This document shows positions 36,654 to 47,289 of a stretch of DNA of 64,000 bases, piece by piece. The notes beneath the pieces were generated by a model. It was not told the DNA's origin and ran no database searches. It saw only the letters and a list, made by a program, of their open reading frames with translations. Origin of the DNA: Rouxiella sp. WC2420. Lineage in GTDB: Bacteria > Pseudomonadota > Gammaproteobacteria > Enterobacterales > Enterobacteriaceae. Location: contig NZ_CP165628.1 in the NCBI RefSeq assembly GCF_041200025.1, positions 2,976,001 through 3,040,000 on the forward strand, written 5' to 3'. A program made the position numbers and the translations under genes. Each line of letters begins with the position of its first letter. The first letter of the stretch is position 1.

Positions 36654-37589
36654 TTACTTCAGGCAGCTCACGTACTGAGAAGTCAGATGTGACAGGAAGT
36701 TCACATAGCTGTCCTTGGTCAGTGCGATGCCGTTCCCTAGCAAGTCCAATGTGCCCACACGCACTTTTGCTCCCTGGGCAACGGCATTAATTACGGCCGG
36801 CCTGAACTGTGGTTCAGCAAAAACGCATTCCGCTTTCTGCTCAACCAGCTGAGTTCGAATTTGATGTAATTGCTGTGATGCAGGCGGAATTTCAGGATTG
36901 ACGGTCAAATGGCCGATTGGGGCCAACCCGTAGTGCTTTTCAAAGTAGCTATTCGCGTCTCGAAAAACAAAATATCCCTTCCCCTGAACAGGTTGCAGCA
37001 TCTTACCAAGCTTTATGTCAGTTTGTGTCAATCTGTCTTCAAACTGACGCAGGTTGGCGTCTAGTTGGTCTTTCTTTTGCGGCATTAGTTCCAATAATTT
37101 TGCGTGAATTTCCACAGCGGCTAATTTTGCCACTTCGGGTGAGAGCCATAGACGCATGTTATATTCATCACCTTGATGCCCTTTCCCAGGATCTTTATGC
37201 TTGCGAATACCCTGTTGCTGTGGGTCCCTTTCAGCTAAAAGCAGCGGCTGGACACCTGGTAGCGCCGAAATATTCACCACCCGATTTGGTGGCAGCTGTG
37301 CAACAGATTTGCTCATAAAGCGTTCCATGCCAGGACCCACCCAAACCAGTAAATCGGCACTACGCATGTGCTGGAGATCGGCGGGACGCAGGGAATAGTT
37401 TCCTGGAGAGGCGCCAGCGGGCAGTAAAACCTCGGTTGGCGTCACTCCATCGGCGATTGCGGCGGCGATAAAGCCTAGCGGGCGCACGGAGGCCAGTACG
37501 GCTGCCTGAACCTGAGCGAGTGTGCCAGCACCTAGCATTGAAACGGCAATCAGGGTACGGACTACAAAAGATTTACTAATTTTCATCAT
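36654..37589 (-). CDS. znuA: ZnuA-like periplasmic binding protein lacking all zinc ligands
   Basis: About 311 residues with a signal peptide ending near AQVQA. It aligns end to end with E. coli ZnuA (NMxLWLSPE, KGKGYFVF, HLTVNPEI, CVFAEPQFRPAV, YVSCLK), and both disulfide Cys are kept. The zinc ligands are gone: E. coli SEHDY is SPGNY (Pro62, Gly63), NMHLW is NMRLW (Arg146), VFHDA is VFRDA (Arg210). The His-rich loop is reduced to about two His (KHKDPGKGHQG). The frame is otherwise intact. znuCB, normally divergent between znuA and ruvB, are absent. Either a relic or a protein with a new ligand. The start is uncertain: ATG 37589 or 37586, with ATG 37619 possible. Confidence 0.88.
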   Translation of the reverse strand: MMKISKSFVVRTLIAVSMLGAGTLAQVQAAVLASVRPLGFIAAAIADGVTPTEVLLPAGASPGNYSLRPADLQHMRSADLLVWVGPGMERFMSKSVAQLPPNRVVNISALPGVQPLLLAERDPQQQGIRKHKDPGKGHQGDEYNMRLWLSPEVAKLAAVEIHAKLLELMPQKKDQLDANLRQFEDRLTQTDIKLGKMLQPVQGKGYFVFRDANSYFEKHYGLAPIGHLTVNPEIPPASQQLHQIRTQLVEQKAECVFAEPQFRPAVINAVAQGAKVRVGTLDLLGNGIALTKDSYVNFLSHLTSQYVSCLK

Positions 37590-37704
37590 TATTAATCTCG
37601 GAATCATGGGCTTATTCATTTTTATCGTTCTCAAGCCTGGATTCAGACTACGTATTCTTCGGGTAATAAAATAAAGTTTTTAGAGCAAATTCATAGTTAT
37701 TTTG

Positions 37705-37741
37705 AAAAAAAAGGAGAGCGGCGTAATACGCAGCTCTCCTT
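37705..37741 (-). terminator. Rho-independent terminator of ruvAB
   Basis: Nine-base stem AAGGAGAGC/GCTCTCCTT; on the minus strand it is followed by eight T. It lies 21 bases past the ruvB stop and immediately upstream of the znuA-like gene, where znuCB would sit in E. coli. Confidence 0.85.
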
Positions 37742-37761
37742 GGAGACATACTTTTTGCACT

Positions 37762-38766
37762 TTATTCTGGTCTGATCATTCCAAAATGCTTATAGGCGTG
37801 ATTGGTTGCCATTCTGCCTCGCGGCGTGCGTTGAATGAATCCCTGCTGGATCAGGAACGGTTCGATCACGTCTTCAATGGTTTCGCGCTCTTCCCCAATC
37901 GCTGCCGCAAGGTTATCAAGTCCAACCGGTCCGCCGGTAAACTTGTCGATAATTGCCAGCAACAGTTTGCGGTCCATATAATCAAAACCTTCAGCGTCGA
38001 CGTCGAGCATATCCAGCGCGCCGTTGGCGACGTCGCCGTTTATGGTGCCATCACCTTTCACTTCGGCGAAGTCTCGCACACGGCGTAGCAGGCGGTTGGC
38101 AATACGTGGCGTACCGCGCGAGCGGCGAGCAATTTGATGCGCGCCCTCTTCTGAAAGCTCCAGCCCCAGACAAGTGGCACTGCGGCCTACAATATGCTGC
38201 AAATCGGCGACCTGATAGAACTCCAAACGTTGCACGATACCAAAACGGTCACGCAGTGGAGAAGTCAGTGACCCCGCGCGCGTCGTTGCACCCACCAGCG
38301 TAAAGGGAGGTAAATCAAGCTTAATCGAACGTGCCGCCGGACCCTCGCCAATCATGATATCCAGCTGATAATCCTCCATCGCCGGATAAAGCACCTCTTC
38401 CACTACCGGTGAAAGGCGGTGGATTTCGTCGATAAACAGGACGTCATGCGGTTCGAGGTTGGTCAGCATCGCTGCCAAATCACCGGCTTTTTCCAGCACC
38501 GGGCCGGAAGTCGTGCGCAGATTAACGCCCATTTCATTGGCGACAATATTTGCCAACGTGGTTTTACCCAGCCCCGGCGGACCGAAAATCAGCAGGTGAT
38601 CCAGCGCATCGCCACGCTGTTTTGCCGCCTGAATGAAGATCTCCATCTGCGATCGCACGTGCGGTTGCCCAACATAGTCGGACAATCGTTTTGGACGGAT
38701 CGCTCTGTCGATAACTTCTTCTTCGCTGAACACTTCAGCAGAAATAAGACGGTCAGCTTCTATCAT
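37762..38766 (-). CDS. ruvB: Holliday junction branch migration ATPase RuvB
   Basis: A 334-residue AAA+ motor forming hexamers on DNA with RuvA. Walker [12 protein letters not shown], Walker [11 protein letters not shown], sensor 1 LVGATTRAG, arginine finger region [14 protein letters not shown], and a C-terminal winged-helix domain (IQRTPRGR). Eight bases after ruvA; SOS-controlled together with it. Confidence 0.98.
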   Translation of the reverse strand: MIEADRLISAEVFSEEEVIDRAIRPKRLSDYVGQPHVRSQMEIFIQAAKQRGDALDHLLIFGPPGLGKTTLANIVANEMGVNLRTTSGPVLEKAGDLAAMLTNLEPHDVLFIDEIHRLSPVVEEVLYPAMEDYQLDIMIGEGPAARSIKLDLPPFTLVGATTRAGSLTSPLRDRFGIVQRLEFYQVADLQHIVGRSATCLGLELSEEGAHQIARRSRGTPRIANRLLRRVRDFAEVKGDGTINGDVANGALDMLDVDAEGFDYMDRKLLLAIIDKFTGGPVGLDNLAAAIGEERETIEDVIEPFLIQQGFIQRTPRGRMATNHAYKHFGMIRPE

Positions 38767-38774
38767 CTGTTACC

Positions 38775-39389
38775 TCACAGAGCCGCGCGCAGCGCTTCTC
38801 TAATCAATGTTTCGCACTCTGCACCCGGTTTGGCAACTTTGCTTATCATCCTGCTCGCCTCTGGTGGCTTATAGCCAAGAGAAATAAGCGCAGCCACCGC
38901 CTCGCCTTCTGCATCAGATTCTTTTGCCCTGGACGCCGCCGCAGGCAGGGAAATATCCGTGGGACTGTTGAACAAGTCACCGTTAAGGCCTTTAAAGCGG
39001 TCCTTCATTTCGACCACCAGACGTTCGGCGGTTTTTTTGCCAACGCCCGGCAGCTTGATAAGCGAAGTAATTTCTTCTTTTTCAACCGCGCTGACAAACT
39101 GTTGTGCCGACATGCCTGAAAGGATTGCCAACGCCAGTTTTGGCCCCACGCCATTAACTTTAATCAGTTCGCGAAACAGTGCGCGCTCCTGCCTGTCATT
39201 GAAACCATACAGCAACTGAGCGTCTTCGCGCACGATAAACTGAGTAAATACAATCGCTTCCTGCCCTAATTCCGGCAGTTCGTAAAAACAGGTCATCGGC
39301 ATATGAACTTCATAACCTACACCGTTGGTTTCCAGCAATACTAACGGGGGCTGTTTTTCCAGAATAACGCCTCTGAGACGACCTATCAC
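38775..39389 (-). CDS. ruvA: Holliday junction DNA-binding protein RuvA
   Basis: A 204-residue tetrameric junction-binding protein. N-terminal OB domain ([15 protein letters not shown]), the acidic pin region, two helix-hairpin-helix motifs ([18 protein letters not shown] and [19 protein letters not shown]) and the RuvB-binding domain III at the end. First gene of ruvAB, with a LexA box upstream. Confidence 0.98.
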   Translation of the reverse strand: MIGRLRGVILEKQPPLVLLETNGVGYEVHMPMTCFYELPELGQEAIVFTQFIVREDAQLLYGFNDRQERALFRELIKVNGVGPKLALAILSGMSAQQFVSAVEKEEITSLIKLPGVGKKTAERLVVEMKDRFKGLNGDLFNSPTDISLPAAASRAKESDAEGEAVAALISLGYKPPEASRMISKVAKPGAECETLIREALRAAL

Positions 39390-39472
39390 TTTGACCTTCC
39401 TTTGCGGATTAACCCCGTCGGCCTGGCAGACGGAGTGATTATAAATTTTATCGTTTATATCATAAAAAAGAG

Positions 39473-39488
39473 CTGGATAGATATCCAG
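39473..39488. promoter_or_regulatory. LexA (SOS) box upstream of ruvAB
   Basis: CTGGATAGATATCCAG fits CTG-N10-CAG; read on the minus strand with flanks it closely matches the known E. coli ruvA SOS box. It lies 84 bases before the ruvA start and immediately downstream of ruvC. Confidence 0.8.
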
Positions 39489-39494
39489 CCTTAA

Positions 39495-40016
39495 TTAACG
39501 CATTCGCCCGCGCGTCAACTGCAATTTTTCAGTGCCCAAACGGATTGAATTCTGACTGACATGACAGTGAGTGATGGCAATGGCCAACGCATCGGCAGCA
39601 TCCGATTGCGGATTGGCTGGCAGCTTAAGCAATGAGCGCACCATGTGCTGCACCTGACTTTTTTCCGCCGCGCCAGTGCCGACCACCGTCTGTTTAACCT
39701 GCCGAGCCGCGTATTCGAAGACCGGCAAATCCTGGTTGACAGCGGCCACAATCGCCGCGCCGCGCGCTTGACCGAGCTTCAAGGCCGAATCTGGGTTTTT
39801 CGCCATAAACACCGATTCGATGGCGAAAAAGTCCGGTTGAAATTGAGTAATAATTTCCGTGACGCCGGCATAAATCAGCTTTAAACGCCCTGGCATGTCA
39901 TCAACCACCGTGCGAATGCAGCCGCTGCCCAGATAACTGAGCTGCCTGCCCTGTTGGCGAATAATGCCATAGCCGGTAACGCGCGAGCCTGGGTCAATCC
40001 CCAGAATGATAGCCAT
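39495..40016 (-). CDS. ruvC: Crossover junction endodeoxyribonuclease RuvC
   Basis: A 173-residue RNase H-fold nuclease that resolves Holliday junctions. Catalytic acids: Asp7 in [15 protein letters not shown], Glu in [20 protein letters not shown], and the C-terminal pair in [16 protein letters not shown]. Next to ruvAB but with its own upstream signals; the yebB gene found between ruvA and ruvC in E. coli is absent here. Confidence 0.98.
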   Translation of the reverse strand: MAIILGIDPGSRVTGYGIIRQQGRQLSYLGSGCIRTVVDDMPGRLKLIYAGVTEIITQFQPDFFAIESVFMAKNPDSALKLGQARGAAIVAAVNQDLPVFEYAARQVKQTVVGTGAAEKSQVQHMVRSLLKLPANPQSDAADALAIAITHCHVSQNSIRLGTEKLQLTRGRMR

Positions 40017-40120
40017 AGCTTATCGATACCTTATCTTGTGATAACGCTGGACCTGCCGTTTCGCATTCTTGGTCGTTGTTAATTGTTGAACGTTTTCTTC
40101 GGCAAGTTTGTCTTGAATTG

Positions 40121-40152
40121 AATAAAAAAACAAACCGGACTGAGGAAGTCCG
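40121..40152 (-). terminator. Terminator between yebC and ruvC
   Basis: CGGACT/AGTCCG stem; on the minus strand it is followed by GTTTGTTTTTTT. It should stop or reduce yebC read-through into ruvC. Confidence 0.7.
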
Positions 40153-40159
40153 TAAAGCC

Positions 40160-40193
40160 AGCCGGAAGACACGAGCCTGTCGCGCTTCCGGCT
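40160..40193 (-). terminator. Second hairpin after yebC
   Basis: Perfect nine-base AGCCGGAAG/CTTCCGGCT stem just after the yebC stop, in tandem with the terminator at 40121-40152. No own T-tract beyond TTTA. Confidence 0.5.
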
Positions 40194-40203
40194 GAGAGGA
40201 AGA

Positions 40204-40947
40204 TTACAGGGTTTCTGCAATCTCATCGGAGATTTCACCGTTGTGGTAAACCTCCTGCACATCGTCACAGTCTTCGAGCATGTCAATCAGACGCAGCAGT
40301 TTAGGCGCTGTGTCGGCATCCATATCGGCTTTGGTCGATGGGATCATGGTGACTTCGGCCTGATCGGCTTTAAAACCCGCCGCTTCCAACGCGTCTTTCA
40401 CATCGCCCACGCTTTCCCATGCGGTATAAACGTCGATAGCGCCGTCGTCGAAGGTTTGCACGTCATCGGCACCAGCTTCCAGCGCCGCTTCCATGATCGC
40501 ATCTTCGTCCACACCCGGAGCAAAAGTGATCACGCCGGTTTTGGTAAACAGGTAGGCCACGGAACCGTCAGTTCCCAGGTTACCGCCGGTTTTTGTGAAG
40601 GCATGGCGAACTTCGGCAACGGTACGGTTGCGGTTGTCACTCAGGCACTCAACCATTACGGCGGTGCCGCCAGGGCCGTAACCTTCATAGATGATAGTTT
40701 CCATGTTGGAATCATCATCGCCACCCACACCGCGCGCGATGGCACGGTTAAGGGTGTCACGCGTCATGTTGTTGGACAGTGCTTTGTCAATCGCTGCACG
40801 CAAGCGCGGGTTGGCACCCGGATCGCCGCCACCCAGTTTCGCCGCAGTAACCAGCTCGCGAATAATCTTGGTGAAAATTTTACCGCGTTTAGAGTCTTGC
40901 GCTGCTTTGCGGTGCTTGGTGTTGGCCCATTTACTGTGACCTGCCAT
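40204..40947 (-). CDS. yebC: YebC/PmpR-family protein (TACO1-like)
   Basis: A 247-residue three-domain protein beginning [18 protein letters not shown], diagnostic for the family. Members act as DNA-binding regulators or, as shown more recently, as ribosome factors easing translation of proline-rich stretches. Acidic C-terminal part ([18 protein letters not shown]). Length matches E. coli YebC (246). It is followed by two hairpins before ruvC. Confidence 0.96.
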   Translation of the reverse strand: MAGHSKWANTKHRKAAQDSKRGKIFTKIIRELVTAAKLGGGDPGANPRLRAAIDKALSNNMTRDTLNRAIARGVGGDDDSNMETIIYEGYGPGGTAVMVECLSDNRNRTVAEVRHAFTKTGGNLGTDGSVAYLFTKTGVITFAPGVDEDAIMEAALEAGADDVQTFDDGAIDVYTAWESVGDVKDALEAAGFKADQAEVTMIPSTKADMDADTAPKLLRLIDMLEDCDDVQEVYHNGEISDEIAETL

Positions 40948-40989
40948 AAAAGATCTCCATTAGCCTTTTTCAGGCTGAACTCAATTTAG

Positions 40990-41430
40990 TTAATCAAAAA
41001 TAACAAATTCTTCAATCGCCTGCTGATTGCTCGGTGATTTGGTAAAAGCCGCCGCGGCCGCCTTGTCCAACCATCGATAGGCGAGATGCTCCGTCAATGG
41101 AATCTCTCGCTCTTCGGGCAACGCCAGGCAAAACCAGTGCTCTTTATTCCAGCTTACGCCGGGCGCATAGCGATAGCGCAGGTGCGCAAACAGTTCAAAC
41201 TCGACGCAGCGATCGCAGTCCTGCAAATAGAGGTTTTCAGCGGCAATATCAATGCCGACCTCCTCCATCACTTCACGCTGCGCGGTTTGTGCGGGTGACT
41301 CACCGTCTTCAAGACTGCCGGTAACCGACTGCCAAAACTGGGTATCGTCACGCCGCTGAAGCATTAGCACCCTGCCGGTGTTGCTGGCGTAGATTACGAC
41401 CAGTATCGACTCAGGACGCTTATAGCTCAT
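40990..41430 (-). CDS. nudB: Dihydroneopterin triphosphate diphosphatase NudB
   Basis: A 146-residue Nudix hydrolase of the folate pathway. The Nudix box is GSLEDGESPAQTAQREVMEE followed by VGI. E. coli NudB has 150 residues. Its start codon overlaps the aspS stop by one base, so the two are translationally coupled as in E. coli. Confidence 0.95.
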   Translation of the reverse strand: MSYKRPESILVVIYASNTGRVLMLQRRDDTQFWQSVTGSLEDGESPAQTAQREVMEEVGIDIAAENLYLQDCDRCVEFELFAHLRYRYAPGVSWNKEHWFCLALPEEREIPLTEHLAYRWLDKAAAAAFTKSPSNQQAIEEFVIFD

Positions 41431-43229
41431 TACTCATTCTCTAAATTTATGTCGGTATCGGTCGCCGCTTTTTTGGCAATTACGCTAATTCCCAGCTCAA
41501 CCAGCGATGCCGGGTTGGCGAAGTTTGGCGCTTCAGTCATCAGACAAGCCGCTGCGGTAGTTTTAGGGAACGCGATAACGTCACGGATGTTATCGGTGCC
41601 GGTCAACAGCATCACCAAACGGTCAAGACCAAAAGCCAGGCCCGCGTGCGGTGGTGCGCCGTATTTCAGCGCATCGAGCAGGAAGCCAAACTTCTCGCGC
41701 TGCTCGTGCTCGGTAATACCCAGAATGCTGAATACCGCCTGCTGCATTTCACCGCGGTGAATACGCACTGAACCGCCACCGACTTCATAGCCGTTGATTA
41801 CCATGTCGTAAGCGTTGGCGATAGCAGAAGTTGGATTAGACGCCAGCTCCTGCGCAGTCATTTCTTTCGGCGCGGTAAACGGATGGTGCATCGCGGTCAG
41901 GCCGCCTTCGTCAGTGTCTTCAAACATTGGGAAGTCAACCACCCACAGAGGCGCCCAGGCTTTTTCGTCGGTGATTTGCAGGTCGCGACCAATTTTCAGG
42001 CGCAGCGCACCGATAGCATCAGTAACAATTTTAGCACTTGCCGCGCCAAAGAAGATGATGTCGCCGTCTTGCGCCTGCAGGCGTTCAAACAGAGCACTTA
42101 ACAGCCCGGCGCTCAGGAATTTAGCTACCGGGCTCTGAATACCTTCCAGACCTTTAGCTACCTCATTGACTTTGATGTAAGCCAAACCTTTGGCACCATA
42201 AATCTCGATAAACTTGGCGTATTCGTCGATTTGTTTACGGCTCAGCTGGGACCCGCCCGGCACGCGCAGTGCAGCAACGCGGCCTTTCGGATCGTTGGCA
42301 GGATCGGCGAAAACTTTAAATTCGATATTTTTGAACAAATCGGCGACGTCAACCAGTTCCAGCGGGTTACGCAGGTCAGGTTTGTCAGAACCATAGCGAC
42401 GCATGGCATCGGCATAGGTCATGATGGGGAAATCGCCCAGATCAACGCCTTTCACATCCAGCCACAGTTCACGCGCGAGTTTCTCCATGACTTCACGAAC
42501 CTGCTCGGCGGTCATGAACGAGGTTTCCACGTCGATCTGGGTAAATTCTGGCTGACGGTCGGCGCGCAAGTCTTCATCGCGGAAACATTTGACGATCTGA
42601 TAGTAACGATCGAAACCTGACATCATCAGCAACTGTTTGAACAGCTGTGGAGACTGCGGCAGCGCGTAGAACTTGCCTTTATGCACGCGGCTTGGCACTA
42701 AATAGTCACGCGCGCCTTCCGGGGTCGCCTTGGTCAGCATCGGGGTTTCGATGTCGAGGAAGTCGTGGCTGTCCATGAAGCGGCGAACAAAGCTGGTGAT
42801 GCGCGCACGGGTTTTCAGGCGGTTGGCCATTTCAGGGCGACGCAGATCGAGATAACGGTATTTCAGACGCGCTTCTTCGGTGTTGTTGTGGTTGGAATCC
42901 AGCGGCAGGGGTTCTGAACGGTTAATGATATTCAGCGAGCTGGCAAACACTTCAACCTCACCGGTCGCCATGTCTTTGTTAAACTGGCTTTCAGGACGCG
43001 CACGAACGGTACCGGTCAACTGCACGCAAAACTCATTACGCAGTTCTGATGCCAATTCGTATGCCGCGCTCTGATCCGGATCGAAAAATACCTGCACGAT
43101 GCCTGCACGGTCGCGCAAATCGATGAAGATCAAACCACCCAGATCGCGACGGCGGTTAATCCAACCGCACAAAGTCACTTCCTGGCCAACGTTGGACGAA
43201 TTAAGCTTGCCACAATATTCAGTACGCAT
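41430..43229 (-). CDS. aspS: Aspartate-tRNA ligase
   Basis: A 599-residue class IIb aminoacyl-tRNA synthetase. N-terminal OB anticodon-binding domain ([17 protein letters not shown]), class II motif 2 [20 protein letters not shown], the bacterial GAD insertion in the middle, and motif 3 [13 protein letters not shown]. Slightly longer than E. coli AspRS (590). First gene of aspS-nudB; divergent from yecD. Confidence 0.98.
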   Translation of the reverse strand: MRTEYCGKLNSSNVGQEVTLCGWINRRRDLGGLIFIDLRDRAGIVQVFFDPDQSAAYELASELRNEFCVQLTGTVRARPESQFNKDMATGEVEVFASSLNIINRSEPLPLDSNHNNTEEARLKYRYLDLRRPEMANRLKTRARITSFVRRFMDSHDFLDIETPMLTKATPEGARDYLVPSRVHKGKFYALPQSPQLFKQLLMMSGFDRYYQIVKCFRDEDLRADRQPEFTQIDVETSFMTAEQVREVMEKLARELWLDVKGVDLGDFPIMTYADAMRRYGSDKPDLRNPLELVDVADLFKNIEFKVFADPANDPKGRVAALRVPGGSQLSRKQIDEYAKFIEIYGAKGLAYIKVNEVAKGLEGIQSPVAKFLSAGLLSALFERLQAQDGDIIFFGAASAKIVTDAIGALRLKIGRDLQITDEKAWAPLWVVDFPMFEDTDEGGLTAMHHPFTAPKEMTAQELASNPTSAIANAYDMVINGYEVGGGSVRIHRGEMQQAVFSILGITEHEQREKFGFLLDALKYGAPPHAGLAFGLDRLVMLLTGTDNIRDVIAFPKTTAAACLMTEAPNFANPASLVELGISVIAKKAATDTDINLENE

Positions 43230-43413
43230 AACGGTATCCCTTTGATCTCACTGCCTGTGAGCATCGGATTAATATGGGTCGAAAAAAGGCGGTCATTATA
43301 AAGGAATTTCGTTCACAGGATAAGTGCGAACTCGCACGAGAAGCGCCAGAAATTATTCCGTAACCCTTCTCACACATAATTTAACAAAATTATCATCAAA
43401 CCCCACGCTGGTT

Positions 43414-43483
43414 AGCATAAAATGCTCCGACACTCTTAGTACCCTAAGTAACTGCCCACGCCGGGACGCCGAGCAAGTGCCGG
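43414..43483 (+). promoter_or_regulatory. Structured leader region upstream of yecD
   Basis: Three consecutive small hairpins within 70 bases: AGCAT/ATGCT (43414-43426), CTTAG/CTAAG (43435-43448), and an imperfect CCGG-AC/GT-CCGG stem (43461-43483), ending 34 bases before the yecD ATG. It might be an untranslated regulatory leader; no known riboswitch was recognised. Confidence 0.3.
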
Positions 43484-43517
43484 GGGTTCATTCATCTTAT
43501 TACTGGTGGGCTTTTTT

Positions 43518-44093
43518 ATGTCTCTGAAACTTGATCCTAAAACCACAGCGCTGGTGTTAATCGACTTACAAAAAGGCATTCTGCCCTTCGCTGGTGGTCC
43601 GCACACTGCTCAACAGGTGCTGGATAAAGCCACTGAACTGAAGACCCGTTTCAACACTCTGGGTGCGCCAGTGTTCATGGTGCGCGTTGGTTGGTCAGCC
43701 ACTTTTGATGAAGCGCTGAAACAGCCTACCGATATTTCTGCCGGTGGTGGCAGCCTGCCAGAAGACTGGTGGGAATTCCCAGAGCAACTTAACGTTACTG
43801 ATAAAGACCTGTTGGTCGTTAAACGCCAATGGGGTGCTTTCTACGGTACCGATCTTGAGCTGCAACTGCGCCGTCGTGGTATTAAAACCATCGTGCTGGC
43901 GGGTATTTCTACCAACATCGGGGTTGAATCAACTGCGCGTAACGCCTGGGAACTGGGCTTCGAGCTGGTGTTTGCCGAAGATGCATGCAGTGCGCACAAC
44001 GAAGAACATCATGGCTCCAGCGTGAAGTTTATTTTCCCGCGCATTGGCCGCGTTCGCCCCACAGAAGAGGTGCTTGCTGCCGTTGCGCAGTAA
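43518..44093 (+). CDS. yecD: Isochorismatase-family hydrolase YecD
   Basis: A 191-residue cysteine hydrolase of the isochorismatase superfamily. Active-site Asp in [17 protein letters not shown], Lys in [19 protein letters not shown] and a beta-strand [19 protein letters not shown]. The usual Cys nucleophile position before the cis-peptide reads GISTNIG, with Ser/Thr and no Cys; E. coli YecD is the same (GISTNIG), so catalysis is doubtful for this subgroup. The ATG at 43518 follows GGTGGG. Function unknown. Confidence 0.93.
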   Translation: MSLKLDPKTTALVLIDLQKGILPFAGGPHTAQQVLDKATELKTRFNTLGAPVFMVRVGWSATFDEALKQPTDISAGGGSLPEDWWEFPEQLNVTDKDLLVVKRQWGAFYGTDLELQLRRRGIKTIVLAGISTNIGVESTARNAWELGFELVFAEDACSAHNEEHHGSSVKFIFPRIGRVRPTEEVLAAVAQ

Positions 44094-44114
44094 AGTTACC
44101 CTTAGATGAACGCC

Positions 44115-44138
44115 AACGCCGCCTTCGGGCGGCGTTTT
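44115..44138 (+). terminator. Terminator after yecD
   Basis: GCCGCC/GGCGGC stem with a small TTCG-type loop followed by GTTTTC. Confidence 0.8.
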
Positions 44139-44166
44139 CATTTTTAAAACCGGACAGGGAAACGGC

Positions 44167-44985
44167 ATGTACATTGGACTTCCGCAATGGCATCACAATG
44201 CCTGGAACAGTATCGGCCTTCACGATCTGGCCGATTACGCGCGCTATTTTAACTGCGTTGAAGGGAATACGACGTTCTATGCCCTGCCCAAGGCCGAAGT
44301 GGTCATGCGCTGGCGTGATATGACTCACGACGATTTCCGTTTCTGTTTTAAATTTCCCTCTACTATCAGTCATAAAGCCGCGCTGCAAAACTGTCGGCAG
44401 GACATCGACGCCTTTTATCAGTGCCTGGCTCCGCTGGAGAATCGCCTCGGCCAGCTGTGGTTGCAGCTGCCTTCAACCTTTGCGCCGCAGCATCTTGACC
44501 GGCTGTGGACCTTTCTCGATGCGTTGCCTAAAGGATTTGATTACGGCGTCGAAGTCAGGCACGAACAGTTTTTTGCCAAAGGCGAAGAAGAGCGGGCGCT
44601 GAATCGCGGGCTGCACCAACGCGGTGTCAGCCGTACTGTATTGGATAGTCGCCCGGTGCATCATGCCACCAGCGATACCGAAGCCGTGCGAGAAGCCAAA
44701 CGGAAAAAGCCCAAGCTGCCGGTGCATGCAGTGATGACGGCGAGTCGCCCGATAGTTCGCTTTATCGGTGGCGATGACTTGGCAGTCAACCAGCGCTGGT
44801 TCAGCCAGTGGGTTCCAAAACTGGTGGACTGGCAGCAGCAGGGCCATGCCCCATACCTGTTTATTCATTCACCTGACTGTAGCGATGCTCCGCAGCAGGC
44901 GCAGGCGCTGTGGCGAACGTTGCGCCAGCATCTCCCGGCGGTTGGCCCGGAACCGGATTGGCCCGAGCAAGACTCGCTGTTCTGA
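44167..44985 (+). CDS. yecE: DUF72-family protein YecE
   Basis: A 272-residue TIM-barrel-like DUF72 protein of unknown function. It begins MYIGLPQWHHNAWNSIGL and has YFNCVEGNTTFYALPKAE and the FKFPSTISHKAAL strand typical of the family. GGGAAAC lies upstream. Position between yecD and cmoA as in E. coli. Confidence 0.93.
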   Translation: MYIGLPQWHHNAWNSIGLHDLADYARYFNCVEGNTTFYALPKAEVVMRWRDMTHDDFRFCFKFPSTISHKAALQNCRQDIDAFYQCLAPLENRLGQLWLQLPSTFAPQHLDRLWTFLDALPKGFDYGVEVRHEQFFAKGEEERALNRGLHQRGVSRTVLDSRPVHHATSDTEAVREAKRKKPKLPVHAVMTASRPIVRFIGGDDLAVNQRWFSQWVPKLVDWQQQGHAPYLFIHSPDCSDAPQQAQALWRTLRQHLPAVGPEPDWPEQDSLF

Positions 44986-45114
44986 GACATTACGTCGCCA
45001 TCAGGTCATTAAGCACATTTTTTCGAGTATCCCGCGGGGAGAATCTGATAAACTTCGCCCCCATTACAGCAAACAGCAGCTCTTTTGCTCCCCTATTTAC
45101 TATTTTTGGTCTGA

Positions 45115-46846
<1,732 letters not shown>

Positions 46847-46851
46847 TTGTT

Positions 46852-46879
46852 TAGCTCCCGGCCTCCAGCCTGGGAGCTA
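46852..46879 (+). terminator. Hairpin after cmoB
   Basis: Perfect eight-base stem TAGCTCCC/GGGAGCTA with a 12-base loop, six bases after cmoB. No T-tract follows (CCCCC instead), so the mechanism is uncertain. Confidence 0.45.
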
Positions 46880-47289
46880 CCCCCTCCAAAACCATTGATA
46901 AAACATCTTGTACAATCGGTTGCAATTCATTCATTGCGGCCGAGGGGAATTATCGCTTAATGTAAACTTCGTAGAGTTTATTTTTTTGTATCGTTATTTT
47001 TTAATTTATTGAGGAGAGAAGCGTAAAATTAATTTTCATATCTTACGGCCAGCTTTTTATTTCGAATTAATCTGATTTTAATACAAAGTCTAAAAATCAG
47101 AATTTACCGTTTCGCATCAGTCTTATTAAACATATGGTAATAATCTGATTTACTGCTCATTGACAATTAATGTCTGTAAATCGAGTAATATACTGAGAAC
47201 ATAATAGACAATTGACGGCTGCAGTACAGGGAAGAGGCGATTTAACGTTAATTATAATAATAAAATCCCCATTCATTAATCGAGGATGA
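46880..47289. promoter_or_regulatory. AT-rich upstream region of the PqaA-like gene
   Basis: About 410 bases without a gene. It holds a CTGATTTT/AAAATCAG inverted repeat (47072-47100) with a third copy of TCTGATTT near 47145, and a TTGACA hexamer at 47160-47165. A PhoP box was looked for and not convincingly found. Probably a long regulated promoter or leader. Confidence 0.35.

Noticed and set aside
40020-40286. Minus-strand frame between ruvC and yebC
   Set aside because: Overlaps the end of yebC and both terminator hairpins; not coding-like.
40243-40989. Plus-strand frame of 248 codons opposite yebC
   Set aside because: Lies fully over the conserved yebC gene; composition is that of its reverse frame.
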